A DNA stretch of 64,000 bases. It comes from Portulaca oleracea. Its lineage: Eukaryota > Streptophyta > Magnoliopsida > Caryophyllales > Portulacaceae. Made by a program: the position numbers and the translations under genes. A model generated the notes under the pieces. That model saw only the letters and a program-made list of their open reading frames with translations. It was not told the origin of the DNA and did no database searches. Positions 11,517 through 23,899 of this stretch are shown one piece after another; within the stretch, counting starts at the first letter, position 1, and each line of letters begins with the position of its first letter. Where the stretch lies: positions 12,637,190-12,701,189 of the forward strand of contig CM055887.1 in the NCBI GenBank assembly GCA_029582165.1, read 5' to 3'.

Positions 11517-12824
11517 CCACCCAGCAGAATGCTAATTCAGCAATTTGATTTCTTGAGGCACACAGTGATACTGAATATTCAATAAAGGAATTTAGTTGCA
11601 ATTGCACTGGCAGGTGACGTATTGTGGAATTGACTAAATATGACAATTGCATGTATAATGATCAAACATCGCAGTTTTCATGGTGTGAATAATTCAAAAT
11701 GTTTAAAAACTATGTTTGGTGGTTATACTTGGAGAAACTGACTTTATAATCCTGCTATTAATGTAAACATATCAGGTTTACCAAAAAAGTATGTCATGTA
11801 AGTTCCCGGAAACAAATGAATTCAAGGCTAAAATGCCATTCTCATTGTCATCATGATGTTAGGGGTCAGCTTCTTTTTTGCTGGGAAGCAAGAGATAGTA
11901 AATACTTATCATATTCACATGTCTTTTGGATGCATAATGGCATGGTATGTCATGTTAGAGAGTCCTTGAGCAAGTTTGCCTATAGTTTTTGTTGTATACA
12001 TATGTTAGCACTTAGTAGTCAGCTTAAGTTTTCTTGGCTATTTGATACATGTTACATATTTGTGTGTTCTATCATCAAGTATTTTCAGTAGTCTGACATT
12101 CTTGCGTGGTCCTTGATATCTAACTGATCACACTTGAAGTCAAATACAAGAATAATGAAATGCTTCATGGAACGTAATCTAATACCTTATTTACTGGAGT
12201 TCCACTTTGCTGCTATTTTTTGATCTTTCTGTTCCACTACACTAATGTCTCTACTCAAGTTCACATTTTCAAATGATTGGTGTTGAAATTTTCTTCATTT
12301 TGAAGAAAATCATTGTCTTCCTTTTCTTTTTCCTTAGCAGAGTATGGTCACTTGGTGATAGAGAGCTGTTATTCTTTCTGATTAGTCATAAGGTTGGTAG
12401 AATCCAAGGAGAGGAAAAAGATACAAATTTGCGGAGCATTAATCACTCGAAATATCATATGCTTTCACTATGGCTAACTGCCTTTAAAACCCTTACCTTT
12501 ATTTGTTGGCTTCTCTAAATTTTTGTGGTCGTGAAAAAGTCGCTTGAATTTGTAACTTGTTGAGCGAACCTTATCCTCTGGAAATTGGAATGAATGGCTT
12601 GGAAGTGCGATATTGTATATCATTCTGATGAATGTGAATACGGCGAATGTTGAAAGTCTAAACAAGATTGTTGTGGTCAAAATTTACCGCCACTAGAACA
12701 CAGTATGAGCCTTGCACGAGGATGGATACTGGAGAGGTTTATCTATGTATTTGTGTTAATGAGTTCTCACTCTCCTCAACTAGAATTCTGCTGTAAGTAG
12801 CTGAAAGCTTGAGCTAGCTGCAAG

Positions 12825-13373
12825 TAGGGGTGGAAGAAAAATCCGGAACCGGCACACCGAACCGGAAACCGGATAAAAAAACCGGGAACGGGCAACACCG
12901 AACTGGTTTAAAAATCTGGTGCACCACACCGGAAAAACCGGATACTAAACGGGGCGGTTCCGGTTTGGGATATTCACACCGACGGGGAACCGGCACCGCA
13001 CCGTTAATATAATTAAATACATATAATACATAAATTTTGGTTAAAAAAAATTCAACCCAAAAATTAATACAAAAATAATATAAATTAACTAGTTAAAAAA
13101 AAAGAACATTAGATGTTAATGTGTTATTGGGTTGGACTTTTTTTTTTATTAAATAGAGATTTTTTTTGATTAAATAGAGATTTTTTGATGTTTGATAGAA
13201 ATTTATGCGGTTCCGGTTCATCGGTGAAACCGCACCGTTAAAGCCGGTGCACCAGTTTTTAAAAATCGGGTGATTCGGTTCCGGTTCCGGTTTATGGTTT
13301 TTGCGCACCGTTTCATCCGGTGCACCGCTTCGGCGCACCGAAACCGCACCGCACCGCACCGTTTCCACCCCTA
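12825..13373. mobile_element. hAT-type MITE, CCGGTTCCGGTT-rich, 549 bp
   Basis: Ends are inverted repeats (TAGGGGTGGAAGAAA and TTTCCACCCCTA), flanked by a perfect 8-base target duplication GCTGCAAG (12817-12824 and 13374-13381). Both subterminal parts are dense in ACCGGAACCGG/CGCACCGCACCG words, likely transposase-binding repeats, around an AT-rich core. The sister block near 29.44 kb reads through without it (empty site), so it inserted after blocks A and A' separated. Confidence 0.9.
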
Positions 13374-14296
13374 GCTGCAAGAATCACGAGTAAACCTTAG
13401 AATTTTCCTCAACCATGTAAGTAGTTGAAAGCCTGAAATAGCTGCAAGAATCACTAGTAGCCCTTAGAATTTTCCTTGACTATGCAGACAAGTTCTCTTT
13501 TATAATTGAAGTCATGCCTCGAGTTACTTGACAAGGATACTTCTGTTGCCATTCGAATTTCAAAGTGATTTACCAACATGAAGTTTTGAAGATACCAGTC
13601 ATGCGGACAAGTTCTCTTTTATTATTGAAGTCAAGTCCATGGTCTGAACGGTTGAAAAACTTTGTTTTTTCAACTTAAATTGTAATGGGCTGAAGTAAAA
13701 TGTCTCATTAAACCTCCCCTGCTTCTTTTCCATGCAGTAGTAGGTAGTGAACAATTTCTAAATCTTGGGTCAATTGAAACCAATCTCTCTTCATTGCAAA
13801 ATTTAGGGGTAATACTACCACATCCGACCCTCCATATCCCACTTGGGCGGGTTTTGGAGTATTGGTTATGGTTTTTGGTTGAAGTTGTGAAGAATCTAAC
13901 ACTTGTCTTTAGTCAGGCATTTAATAAAAATGATAATATCTAATTCCTTGTCTCCACAAAGTGGGTATCTCTGTCGCAGGCAGCTCATTCGATGAACTGT
14001 GGAGCTTTCAGTTGAAGTTTTCATCAGCGTTCCAACCAAAAGTATCAGCAAATATAGGAAATGAATCTGAAGTTCAACAAGGCATATAGATGTAAGTTGC
14101 CTTAGGCCTTCTACAAGTATTGTATTTCAATGGTATTGCAGCTAGATTTTTGGAACTATTAGCTAGAGTCTAGTTTAAATAGGATGATGATTGTTTACTT
14201 TGAACCGTTGACAATGCATCCTATTAGTAGGGGAAAAGTTTGGCTGTTTCTGCTTTGGTGTGAGATTGATAGTGATCTTGTACATTATCGTGGCAG

Positions 14297-14386
14297 AGAA
14301 TTGCAGGGCAATTCTCCTTTGGCATGCAAGGGAATATGAGTGTTCGTAGACTGCATGCCAAAGGAAAATCACACTGTTATTCACTA
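14297..14386 (-). ncRNA. MIR399: MIR399 precursor, block A
   Basis: The transcript runs leftwards. The mature strand lies on its 3' arm, where the plus strand at 14304-14324 reads CAGGGCAATTC then TCCTTTGGCA; its complement is the canonical miR399 ending ATTGCCCTG. The 5' (star) arm pairs with it across a short loop; on the plus strand it reads TGCCAAAGGAAAATCACAC (14357-14375), with A where other copies have G, giving one extra mismatch next to the seed-opposite part. The mature strand is unchanged. The base of the stem pairs GAATT with ATTC. The sister copy at 30003 shares the star-arm change but has an insertion in the mature strand, so only this copy of block A looks functional. Confidence 0.88.
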
Positions 14387-14445
14387 ATCACATTTTGTTT
14401 TCCTTCTAACGCTGCTTGCTATCAAAACACATAAAATGGAACTCC

Positions 14446-14507
14446 TATTTATATGCTTTTGAATTTTGATTCTGCAATGGCATATTCTTATTGTTGATGG
14501 CATATGC
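14446..14507 (-). promoter_or_regulatory. P1BS and TATA promoter for the MIR399 at 14297
   Basis: TATA (plus-strand TATTTATA) at 14446-14453, P1BS GCATATGC at 14500-14507, and a second GNATATNC match, GCATATTC, at 14480-14487. The hairpin base is about 60 bases downstream of the TATA box. Two PHR1 sites make this one of the stronger minus-strand promoters. Confidence 0.75.
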
Positions 14508-15443
14508 TGGAATCCCAGAACACTAGATGGTCCTTCTTCATCCTACTTTGCTTCAACTTTTTTCCCCTAAAGAAAGAGAACACATGCTAATATTTATTTA
14601 TTTCTTTTCATATAAGGTCAGAGCAATCATGGTCCCAGCACTTGTTTGGGGAATAAGAATAATTCAGTTTCCCATAGTACGATCCTCTCTGTTCCTTGTT
14701 TATTATCCTGCATGCTTATGACATACAGATTCACATATCTTCATTTAAGAGCAAATAAGATTTGTAGAGCTAGAAGTGCAAATATTGAGACTTAACATGA
14801 AGAACGTTCAATTCCTAAGCTGCCCGAGGAATGCTTTTTGGTTGCCCTCTATAATATCAAAAGATAAAAACAATGGCTTTGCACTATGGCTCATCATACT
14901 GCAGATGGGGAAGCATGGTTTGATTTGGAAGTAACACACAATGTTAAAAGTTGGAAGTTTTAATATGATTCTTATTTTCTTGGTTGGGAGCCTTTTTATT
15001 TAATTTAACAGATAGTGCTTTCTGCTGATAGCAAGATTGCACCATTCTGTATGGCCTTTGCTTTTATCGAGCAGTTGCAGTGGGATGAAAATGGAGATGA
15101 TAAAAAAGAGAATGAGTTGTAGTAAAGGAATATAGTTACAGTAGTGAAGATTCTTGAATAGTGCTAGTCTGCTAGAACATTATGATCTTCTGTTTGTCAT
15201 ACACTTGGGCGATAGTTTCTGTGATTAGTGAAGAGGCGTTTAAAGACTGTTATTTGGGATTCTTGGACTGTTATTTGAGGATTCATTAGGGCAGTACGCT
15301 GAATTGCTGTATTGGTGGCTGAATAATACTCCTTAGCCCATGATTTATTCATCAGGGCACTATCTTACTAACTTCTCTATCAGTTTCTGAATGGTATGCG
15401 ACTGTCTTGGTTAACCTTTTCCTTTTTTTCGAGCCCTTTTTTT

Positions 15444-15462
15444 GGGGGGGGGGGGGGGGGGG
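15444..15462. repeat. Poly-G run (19)
   Basis: Nineteen G preceded by T-rich sequence, near the A/B junction of unit 1. The equivalent place in unit 2 (about 33.77-33.84 kb) has a T-rich and TG-repeat tract instead, so the site is length-variable. Confidence 0.9.
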
Positions 15463-16180
15463 TTTAGTTATGTGAAAGTTTTTTAAAATTTACTTACTAT
15501 TAATTTGGCTAAAATAAATCTCATTCCTTAAAAAGAACTACATGTCAATAAATATGAACTGTAGTAGCAAGTTATTTTGATCGAAATATATTGATTTAGT
15601 TTTTTTCAAAGCTAGAATCAACGATTGTTATTCTTTTTAACTATGATAGTTGAGAAAAAAACTCAATCACGGTAGAGTCTCCTTAAAATATTAAGTTTTG
15701 TAACAAGTTTGTGTTTCAATGAATAACATTACTTGTTGCAACAAGTTGATTAATATATATTGATTTGGGCTTTTAAAAGATAACATATACTTTTTAACTA
15801 CCATTGTTGAAAAAATGTTCAACTATGGTAGAATCTCCCACAGTTATGAATTTTTCTGAATATCTTCTAGGTTTGTGAATATAAATGGAAAGGGAAAATT
15901 TGATAAATGAACCAGTCATGGCATCTTAATCTACTTCAAACAATGAAACCAAAGCCAGATCTCCTACCTATAATAGCATTTTTATAAAAATAGCTTTATG
16001 GTAAAGCTTCCCATGACGCTATTTCTGGGAATATTTGCCTTGAAGTTTTTAGAGGCCAAATTTTAAGGCTTTGAAACTGCAAATATTCTTGGTGTGCCAA
16101 CTTCAGTTGCTAGAATATTCAGAAACTAGTTTTGTGCCATATAATTTTAATCTAGATTTTAGATATGCTAACAAAAGGCA

Positions 16181-16192
16181 TAGCATATGCTA
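16181..16192. promoter_or_regulatory. Palindromic P1BS box without a hairpin, block B
   Basis: TAGCATATGCTA is a perfect 12-base palindrome with GCATATGC at its centre (16183-16190). The sister block has the same word at 34029-34040. Both are followed by GACAATTCC, as are the block E copies. No miR399 arm or TATA box is evident close by. Confidence 0.5.
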
Positions 16193-17069
16193 GTAGACAA
16201 TTCCTGCTACCATTTCACCTCATTGCCCTTCAAAAAATCCAAACTAATAAACCAGAGTCTATCCTTCTCCAAAAGTGCAAAAGATTAAATGAACATTTTT
16301 CATGAATTGAATGCGACTATGTTCTTTGGTTTCTGTTGATCTTAAATGTCTGGATTCCAGTTGTTGTATCTTTTATTGGTCAGTGTACATCTTTGATGGT
16401 CAATTATCTTGGTCACTCAATTCTTGAATGAAAGTGTATTTTAGCGGAAAGAAAAGTTCCGTTTGATGGTATACTTAATGTAAATGAGCTCTAAGATCAC
16501 ATTTTGGAACAAAATCCAGTTGGAAAAGAAATCCAATTAGAGTAAAGCTGCCCATAAGCATCATGGCACGGGTAAAAAGGGGACGACGAGGGCACTCCCG
16601 CCCACCCCCCCCCCCCCCCAAAAAAGGCGCGCCAATCTTCCGTATATCTTGAGATCAATCTAGATGACTATTGATGACTGACTACAAGTAGTGTGCATCC
16701 CTCGCTAGGAAATCGTGCGACTTTAGGGCGTTGATAAAAATTATTCAAGAAAAGAATAAAAGAGGTTGGTCTGATGAAATTGCTAAAATTTGATTGCTTG
16801 TGCTTTATGAAGATTCACTTTACATCATTTACTTCATAAAAAACTTCGTGAAATAACTTATACAATTTGAATAAGAAAATAGATGAGAGCTGAAAAGAGA
16901 TCAAAAAACAGAACATAAGAAGAAATAAACTGAATGGTAAGTAAATCTTTGACTAACTTCTTCAGTAAAACACTTGTTTGAAATGACGATTTGGTTATGA
17001 ACAAGGCAACTGCGATGAATGTACGGGCATGGAAAATCCAATGAAGGTGCACAATGTGGTTTGAATTTT

Positions 17070-18202
17070 GGAAAATTGGAATTTAATAAACCAACCTTTG
17101 AGGGTGCTTTGAAATAAGGAACCAACCTTGAAAATTAATATTGAACGAACCAACCTTTACATGTTGATTTTTCCAGCAAACCATCACCGAGTCCAACTCG
17201 TCGAAAAGCTGACTTGGCGGTGACAGATGCTGACTTGAATAATTTTAGAACAAAAAGAAAAAAAAAGAAAACCAGATTATGCCATGTGTTGTGCTGAGTT
17301 ATTAATCTTCAATGTACACCTCACCCACCTCTCTCCTTCTCTATTATTAACTCCAGCTTCCATCATCCCCCAACCCCCCCCCCCCCCATCCCCTGCCCAG
17401 CCCAGCCCCGACCCATCCCCCCACTCCCCAACCCTCTCATTTTCTCTCTCAACTCCACCCCACCATCACCCTTCCTCACCACCGCCACCGCCACCACCAC
17501 CTCCATTGCCGCCAACATAGCAGGAAGAAGAGTCTCCAAAACCAGAGAACGGAGCTTTCCGTCGTCGCGGCGGCTGCGCTGCGGTGGAATTCTTGGCGCC
17601 GTACACCGCCCGGAAGTCGAAGTTCCCGTAGGCGGTGTAGTCGAACAGAGCAGCAAAGGCGTGGGCGGCGTTCTGGAAGAGGTCGGGGCGGGTGACGGTG
17701 ACGTCGTCGACAGTGAAGTTGTTGGTGATGAGGAGTGAGAATCCGGGAAGGAGCGTAGGCCAGGGAGGCGCGTGTTCGTCAGGAGGCGCGTGAGGTCGGA
17801 GAAGGAGAGCCACCAAGGGCGCCTACTCCCGTGGCTTTGCTGCTGCCGATGCCTCTGTGTGTCGATTCTTGACTCTCCCTTCTCGATTCCGTCTCACTCT
17901 CTCAGTCTCTGCTCAGGGCTGCTCCCCTCACCCTCTCTATTTCTCTCTTTACTCCTCCTCTGGTTGGCAAATGCTACTGTCTCTTTATTCCTCTTAATTT
18001 TCTTGTTAGCAAATGTTGAGTTCGGGGGTCTGTTTCAAGCTTGGATGCAATTAATGTTATACATTGCTACTGTTAGATTAGGTTGCTCATCATTGTGATT
18101 ATCCAGATCTTGGCGATTCAACTTAATCAGGCATCGCCTGCTTTTAGTTATATTAAGTTTTGATTGCATAAATTATTTGTTGAGATGTTTACAGTAATTA
18201 GA

Positions 18203-18242
<40 letters not shown>

Positions 18243-18712
18243 GAGGTGGAGGTTGTGGGGCTGGAGATGGCGGTAGTGGAGGTGGTGGCGGCAGTGGTGA
18301 GGAAGGGTGATGGTGAGGTGGAGTTGAGAGAGAAAGTGAGAGGGTTGGGGGGTGGGGGGTGGGGGGATGGGTCGGGGCTGGGCTGGGCAGGGGATGAGAG
18401 AGGGGGGAGGGTTGGGGGGTTGATGGAAGCTGGAGTTAATAATAGAGAAAGAGAGAGGTGGGTGAGGTGTATATTGAAGATTAATAACTCAGCACAACAC
18501 ATGGCATAATCTGGTTTCTTTTTTTTCTTTTTGCTCTAAAATTATCCAAGTCAGTATACCACCGCCAAGTCAGCTTTCCGACGAGTTGGACTCGGTGGTG
18601 GTTTGCTGGAAAAATCAACATGTAAAGGTTGGTTCGTTCAATATTAATTTTCAAGGTTGGTTCGTTATTTCAAAGCACCCCCAAATGTTGGTTTATTAAA
18701 TTCCAATTTCCC
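17070..18712. mobile_element. MULE with captured GC-rich sequence (Pack-MULE-like), 1643 bp
   Basis: Long inverted arms (about 17070-17460 against 18300-18712) start GGAAAATTGGAATTTAATAA and GGGAAATTGGAATTTAATAA. The flanks carry a perfect 9-base target duplication TTGAATTTT (17061-17069, 18713-18721), the size made by Mutator-like transposases. Between the arms, 17520-17880 is GC-rich and codon-like. On the minus strand a frame of 116 codons includes FSLLITNNFTVDD and AAHAFAALFDYTAYGNF, which looks like a captured exon of a host gene I cannot name. The arms carry mirrored proline-rich frames and an AG microsatellite (18208-18238). The sister block in unit 2 lacks the element. Confidence 0.85.
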
Positions 18713-19050
18713 TTGAATTTTTGAGTATTTTTGCTGGAAGCTGGTGAGTTGATGAAAGATACTGTTCTGACCAAAGTTCTATATTAGCCATGTAGTATAA
18801 ATTTCCATGAGAAGGTCCTAACCAGTGATTTAAATGAAGAGGGTATATAAGTAAGCCATGTAAGCCTTTTACCAAGCCTTCTACTATTAGATACAGGTAA
18901 CTTCAAATAGAAGTTTATAGTTGACTGCATGGTCCAGAAACTTGGAGAAAACCTGGTATATTTGTTTATTTACTTATTTATTTTTATATTATAACCTAGG
19001 CATTATTCTATTTAACAAGAGGTATAGAGAGGGATGGCAGATGATCACGG

Positions 19051-19144
19051 TGGTGAATTGCAGGGCAATTCTCCTTTGGCATTGCAGATGAGCATCTATA
19101 TGCATGGTCTGCATGCCAAGGGAGAATCACACTGTAATTCACCA
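19051..19144 (-). ncRNA. MIR399: MIR399 precursor, block B
   Basis: The minus-strand mature site is 19061-19081 on the transcript's 3' arm, canonical and unchanged. The star arm (plus strand TGCCAAGGGAGAATCACAC, from about 19114) carries the AAGGG form seen also at 35759, 40289 and 50241. The base of the stem is perfect: TGGTGAATT at 19051-19059 pairs with AATTCACCA at 19136-19144. The loop is about 30 bases and includes a TATATGCAT word. Its sister at 35694 is nearly identical through arms, loop and promoter, so blocks B and B' both keep an intact gene. Confidence 0.9.
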
Positions 19145-19205
19145 AACATATATCTTGCGTGCTTCTAAGACTGCTTGCTCTTCAAAAGACATACGATTGG
19201 ACTCT

Positions 19206-19265
19206 TATTTATAGCAAAAGTGAATTAGTATTCCATGAGATATTCCTAGAAATAGCGGCATATGC
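19206..19265 (-). promoter_or_regulatory. P1BS and TATA promoter for the MIR399 at 19051
   Basis: TATA (plus-strand TATTTATA) at 19206-19213 and P1BS GCATATGC at 19258-19265, with 44 bases between them and about 61 bases from TATA to the hairpin base. Confidence 0.75.
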
Positions 19266-20387
19266 TAGAAGCCCAGGAAAATAAAAATGTATGCTGCTTT
19301 TGTGATATCTGCAGTTAATGTCCCCATCATTGGAGAATAGGCACCATTCAGCACCCCATACTGCTCATGTTACCAATTGGTTTGCGTTCGACCCTTTTTC
19401 TGTGATTGTCTAAACCTCAAAGTCACTTTTCAAGAGTACTTGTACTCTTCAACTGTGGTTTTTCCGATCCTTGAAGAGTCACTGACTTGTGCTAGTTAGA
19501 CAAAACGTCAGGGAAAGAAATACAGTGATTGTTATCTTTTTTCACATAAAGGAAATACTGGCAGAAAAAAGTAAATCCTCGGTGTTTTCCACAATATTGA
19601 GATGTGAATGGTGAGAATATCTGAAATGTAGTTGATTTTGTCCGAGGAACCTTTCCTTTGTGTATTTTTCAGCATTTTCTGTATGTCTGTTTCATAAATT
19701 TCTAGAATCTGAATACCCTCCATCCTGCTAGCTAGCAAGAAGATTCAAGTATGATTGGCTTCATACACCTAATTTCATTTCCAAGCTTTTAGTTTTACCA
19801 GTTGTATAGCATTCTGCAACCTTGAGATTTGGATTGAATTTATGGGTGATGCTGAAAACAGTTTGAAGATAGAAGTAGGAAACCAATTCTTCCCCGTAGA
19901 TGAGCTAAAATATACTGTTTAATCAGTACATGCATGATTTATTCCATCATCCACTAGAATCCTATTATTCTTGAATATGTGCAGTGTGCCAAGTACGGAT
20001 TTCAGTAGTGGGCAATTGCACCATTGCTGCCTGACTACTCCATCTTGAAGGGCTTACTAAAGTTATTCTCGAATCAGAATCCTAGTGTTTCCATTTTCTA
20101 CTCCCATTCAGTTCTGGCCTATACTAGTGTTCACTGACAGATTTTTGCTGATCACTGATGGCCATGGTCATCACTGTTGTGTATAGTTTTACCTTTCCCT
20201 TGTTCTTATGGATCATCATCTTTTCTGTTCTAGTTCTTGCACTGATTTTCAAGATTCACCAGTGAGGTTGCTGTATAGGGCTTGAACACCTCATGTTATA
20301 ATTGTTCTTTTGCTTGCAGCAGTGTTGTCTGATTTGTTTTATTAAAAATATAAATCTAGCCCCATCCCCTGAGCCCCCTACCCAGGA

Positions 20388-20410
20388 TTTTTTTTTTTGT
20401 GTGTGTGTTT

Positions 20411-20441
<31 letters not shown>

Positions 20442-20447
20442 GGGGGG
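20388..20447. repeat. T-run, GT repeat, T-run and 27-G tract
   Basis: The longest G run in the window (27 G, 20421-20447), directly after a T tract broken by a GT repeat. The unit 2 counterpart (about 37.1 kb) has only a short C run, so the tract expanded or collapsed after duplication. Confidence 0.9.
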
Positions 20448-21052
20448 CAAGTGGATGCTATTTCTTTTCAGCCCCAGAGTGGAAGTGTGAAACCATGTAA
20501 CTGCTCATATATAATAATCTGTTGAAAAAAAACCTGGATAAATAAGTAAATACGTTGAGGAAACTGCACTGTAATGTAATATGTGATGCTTTGGTGAAAA
20601 AATAAACAAAGTCACAGACATTGCACTGAGTTTAGCAGTTGTATTCACATTTACAGAGTAGAAGCTGCAGTCAACGGTAACTTCAAAAAATTTGCCAAAT
20701 CTCGCCATCATGTCACATATTCACATTTGTTTTTTTTTGATTTCATATTTTCCTATGCAATCTTTATTTTCTAAAAAATGTTTGTTTTTTTTTTTAACAT
20801 TCATTGTATTACTGATCTTGACATTTCTGTGGACAACTTTTTAAGTGATGACTGAACCTTCCAAATTTATGTTACTATGTTTGCCTCTACAATGGCATGT
20901 GGCAAGGAAAGTAGGCGTATGCTGGATTGTGGGATATATTTGACAATTCTGATGAATGTAAGTACCTTGAAGCTATAATGATCACAGTATTAGACAATTA
21001 TCATGTCACATATGCCAGATTGTTTCCATAGACTGTAAACCATCAATATCAT

Positions 21053-21140
21053 GGTGATAATTTTTGGGGCATTTCTGTTTTGGCATGCCAGGCAAAAATA
21101 CATCTTGACAGCACTCACAGTTGTGCATGCCAACCCATGA
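21053..21140 (-). pseudogene. Possible very decayed MIR399 relic
   Basis: GATAATTTTT...GGGGCATTTCTGTTTTGGCATGCCAGG aligns loosely with the usual GATGAATTG...GGGCAATTCTCCTTTGGCATGC of block C, and GTGCATGCCAAC follows where the star arm would be. The miRNA itself is gone. It lies just downstream of the intact block C gene at 21191, as the second hairpin does in block F, so it may be the remains of a pair. Confidence 0.3.
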
Positions 21141-21190
21141 AATTTTTCACAAACATCTGTTTGTTTGTGTAAACTGGAAATCATCATAGT

Positions 21191-21290
21191 GATGAATTGC
21201 AGGGCAATTCTCCTTTGGCATGCCGGGGACCTATTTATGTGTATATAACACAGTCTGCATGCTAAAGGAGAATCACATTGTTACTCACCA
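21191..21290 (-). ncRNA. MIR399: MIR399 precursor, block C
   Basis: The mature site on the minus strand is 21200-21220, canonical. The star arm on the plus strand reads TGCTAAAGGAGAATCAC (from 21259), with T for C at its third base, which still allows a G-U pair. The base of the stem is GATGAATTG with a looser TTACTCACC partner. The loop (21223-21256) contains TATTTATG and GTATATAAC. Of three block C copies this is the only one with a usable miRNA: the copy at 37518 has lost the mature arm and the copy at 57418 has several substitutions in it. Confidence 0.88.
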
Positions 21291-21348
21291 ACCACATTTG
21301 TTTTTGTTCCATGGCTGATTGCAATCCATTGCATACATATTGGGATCC

Positions 21349-21410
21349 TATTTATATGGCAATCAATCAACACCCTACAATGAGATATGCCAAGTACTAG
21401 TGGCATATAC
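21349..21410 (-). promoter_or_regulatory. P1BS and TATA promoter for the MIR399 at 21191
   Basis: TATA (plus-strand TATTTATA) at 21349-21356 and a variant P1BS, GCATATAC, at 21403-21410, still a GNATATNC match. Spacing is 46 bases. Confidence 0.7.
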
Positions 21411-22545
21411 TCTATCTGGAATAATAGGAACACATGCTGCTTTTCTTATCTGCAAAAAAGGTCCGATTTTCTAGTCCATCAAAAAATAAGAACACTTCAA
21501 AGTCACATTACATTGTTGACAGCCCTGATTTTAAAAGTAAAATTGCTGAACTCATGATGAAATTAAACACCCATATAACAATGACGATTGTCTACTTACA
21601 CCTTGTGAGTTTACAGCAGAGATATTGAAATAGTAAGGTGTGTAATACTGATGGAGAACAGAAACCCTTCATGACTTTATCGCTTGGAAACTTTAACTGA
21701 TGACACATAAGCTTGTCTCATTGCGAACGGAGAGGATTGATTGATAAATGGGAAAATGGCATTCCTCATTCTGATTAGGAGGCTTTTTTCTGTCTATTCT
21801 CCCTGCCCCCTCCTCTGCTTGTAGGGTTGTTGGTATGGTTTGTGGTTCTTTCACCTCATTGTTACTGCAATATCTTAGTGTAGCTTAATTTTGTATGGAT
21901 TATGAAAGATATGGTGTTACAAGAAAACAATGATGGAGAAATTATTGAGTAGTGCTGGAAGCAGGAGAGGTTCTTCGTGGTATGCTCTATAACAATAATA
22001 TGTTGTACTGATGTAGGTTCTGTATTGTCCTCATAGAAAGAGCTGAGAAATAAATATTACAAACTTTATGTCTCATAAACGCACCAGAACTCCATTGTTT
22101 TTTTTTAAAAAAAAAATATCTATCAACTCTTTCCCTCCCCTGCTCTTTGAAAAGTTGAGATGTGAATGCTTGAGAAGAGCTGTAAGTAATATGTTGATCT
22201 TGTCCAAGGAAGATTTTCCTTTCTCTGAACATGTACTGTACAACTTTAAAGAAGCACCAAGACTTTAAAGCATCCTCTCACCAGTTGGAACTACAATAAA
22301 CTCATGAAATTTGTTTTTTATTTTTTGTATTTTTGTTTAATACTGTTATGATGCTAATTTCTGCTGCTAATCATATGCAAACATACCTGTTACACTAAAA
22401 CTTGAGCACATTTGCCATATAGGTGGACAAAAGGATCATTTTATCTTGGAGAAGAAATAAATAGGACTTGGAATTGGACAAAGTGAAGAGTGATGCTGAA
22501 AACAATCACAAGAGTGAAACCATTCCTTCACCTATGATGTGTTGT

Positions 22546-22594
22546 GAATATGCTGTTTGCAAAGAATATGCATGCCTTCTTATCACCTATAAAA
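22546..22594 (+). promoter_or_regulatory. Twin P1BS and TATA promoter for the MIR399 at 22638
   Basis: Two P1BS boxes GAATATGC at 22546-22553 and 22564-22571, 18 bases apart, then TATAAAA at 22588-22594, 44 bases before the hairpin. The same twin arrangement is kept at 57879-57927. Confidence 0.78.
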
Positions 22595-22637
22595 TCACTG
22601 TGTGGTTGCATATGTTCATCACAGCAAGGTGTCCAAT

Positions 22638-22748
22638 GCATGAATGCATTGCAGGGCATTTACTCCATTGGCAGATGACCACTGCTTTTGTTTGACAGAA
22701 TGAGTAAGTCTACTGCCAAAGGAGATTTGCCCCGCAATTCAGCTATGC
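22638..22748 (+). ncRNA. MIR399: MIR399 precursor, block D
   Basis: The mature strand is 22714-22734 on the 3' arm: TGCCAAAGGAGA then TTTGCCCCG, which matches Arabidopsis miR399d as I recall it. The 5' arm at 22651-22674 reads GCAGGGCATTTACTCCATTGG then CAG, with mismatches opposite the middle, as usual for MIR399 star strands. The outer stem TGCATGAATGCATTGC pairs with GCAATTCAGCTATGCA. The loop is about 40 bases. The sister at 57970 has a CCCGG end instead of CCCCG; the unit 2 copy of block D is missing altogether. It lies on the opposite strand to its neighbours and is transcribed away from the block C gene, with the two promoters on facing sides. Confidence 0.9.
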
Positions 22749-23899
22749 AATGATCTCATGAACTTTGTTTCTTTTTCCTTGAGTCTCTGGTGTAGATTTT
22801 CTAGATCAAGGCCAAGACAATGAACATAGTCTCTTATTTGCTGCATCTTTTTTTGGTCTTTCATTGTCTCTCAACTAGTTTTCTGGATTTTTAAGTAAGG
22901 CAGCATACGTCTTGAGTCTTGATGTCCACAAATTGTGGTTGTTCCCGCTGCTTCGAGCAGCATGTTGTGCTTTCCATTGTTGTACTGAAATGTATTTCTG
23001 CTAGGTATTGGAGAGTTGTGATGATCGTGAGATATTGATTGCTGCTTCATGAAGGAAACAAAAAAGTTGAATTTTATCATATATGATGCATATATGTAGT
23101 AATATCTAGTGGGATAGCTGCCCTGGTTATGATATTTTGTTGTTTACGAGAAATAAACAATGAAGAATATCCACATTCTGAAGCTGCAAATCTTGTCCTA
23201 GCACAAACAAGTGGCATTAGATGAGACAAGAGCCAACATTATGAATTTGAGTTTAGGGGTAACTGATCAAGGATCCCTTCATGCATCTTTGCAACATTGT
23301 TACAGGTCTGAATTATGGCACTTTATTTTGGTCATAAGCTTATATTACATTCAATGATATGTGCTTCGTTACTAGATGACTGAAGGAAGCTTGGTGCATC
23401 TTTGAAATAGATGGTATGCATAGAGACCGGCTGGCCTTTAAGTTGTCCCTTTGTTTGTTGATACTTTATATGTTCTTTGATAGGTTACTTTAACTCATGA
23501 AATATCCAGAGTTACCTTCAAAAGGACTTTCTTTCTTTCATAGAGAACCAGAATTGAGTTGTCACTAGTGTTGATCGCTATAATGGTAAGGAAACTGCAT
23601 CATATATGGCATGCAAACAATCTAAGTTACTATTTGAATCCCTTATGGACTCACTAGGGTATTGTTTTGTGTTTTGTGCGAATGTTTCCACGAATTTGGA
23701 TGCACAATACTGTTGGCATAGTTCACTCAAAAAAAAAAAAAACCTGACTAGAGAAAGGTAGATTCAAAGACTTCAGTTTGCTTTTGTGATGAGAAAAGTG
23801 CAAAGGATAAGGGGATATGCCCTTTGTTATGGAAAAATGCTCACGGATGTTCCCCTTCTTTTCAAGTTCTCTACCTTTGTCTTTGTGTGTCTGCGCATG

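Noticed and set aside
17284..17520. Proline-rich frame at 17284-17520 and its mirror at 18173-18502 as genes
   Set aside because: They are the two inverted arms of the MULE read through C-rich sequence; no independent sign of coding.
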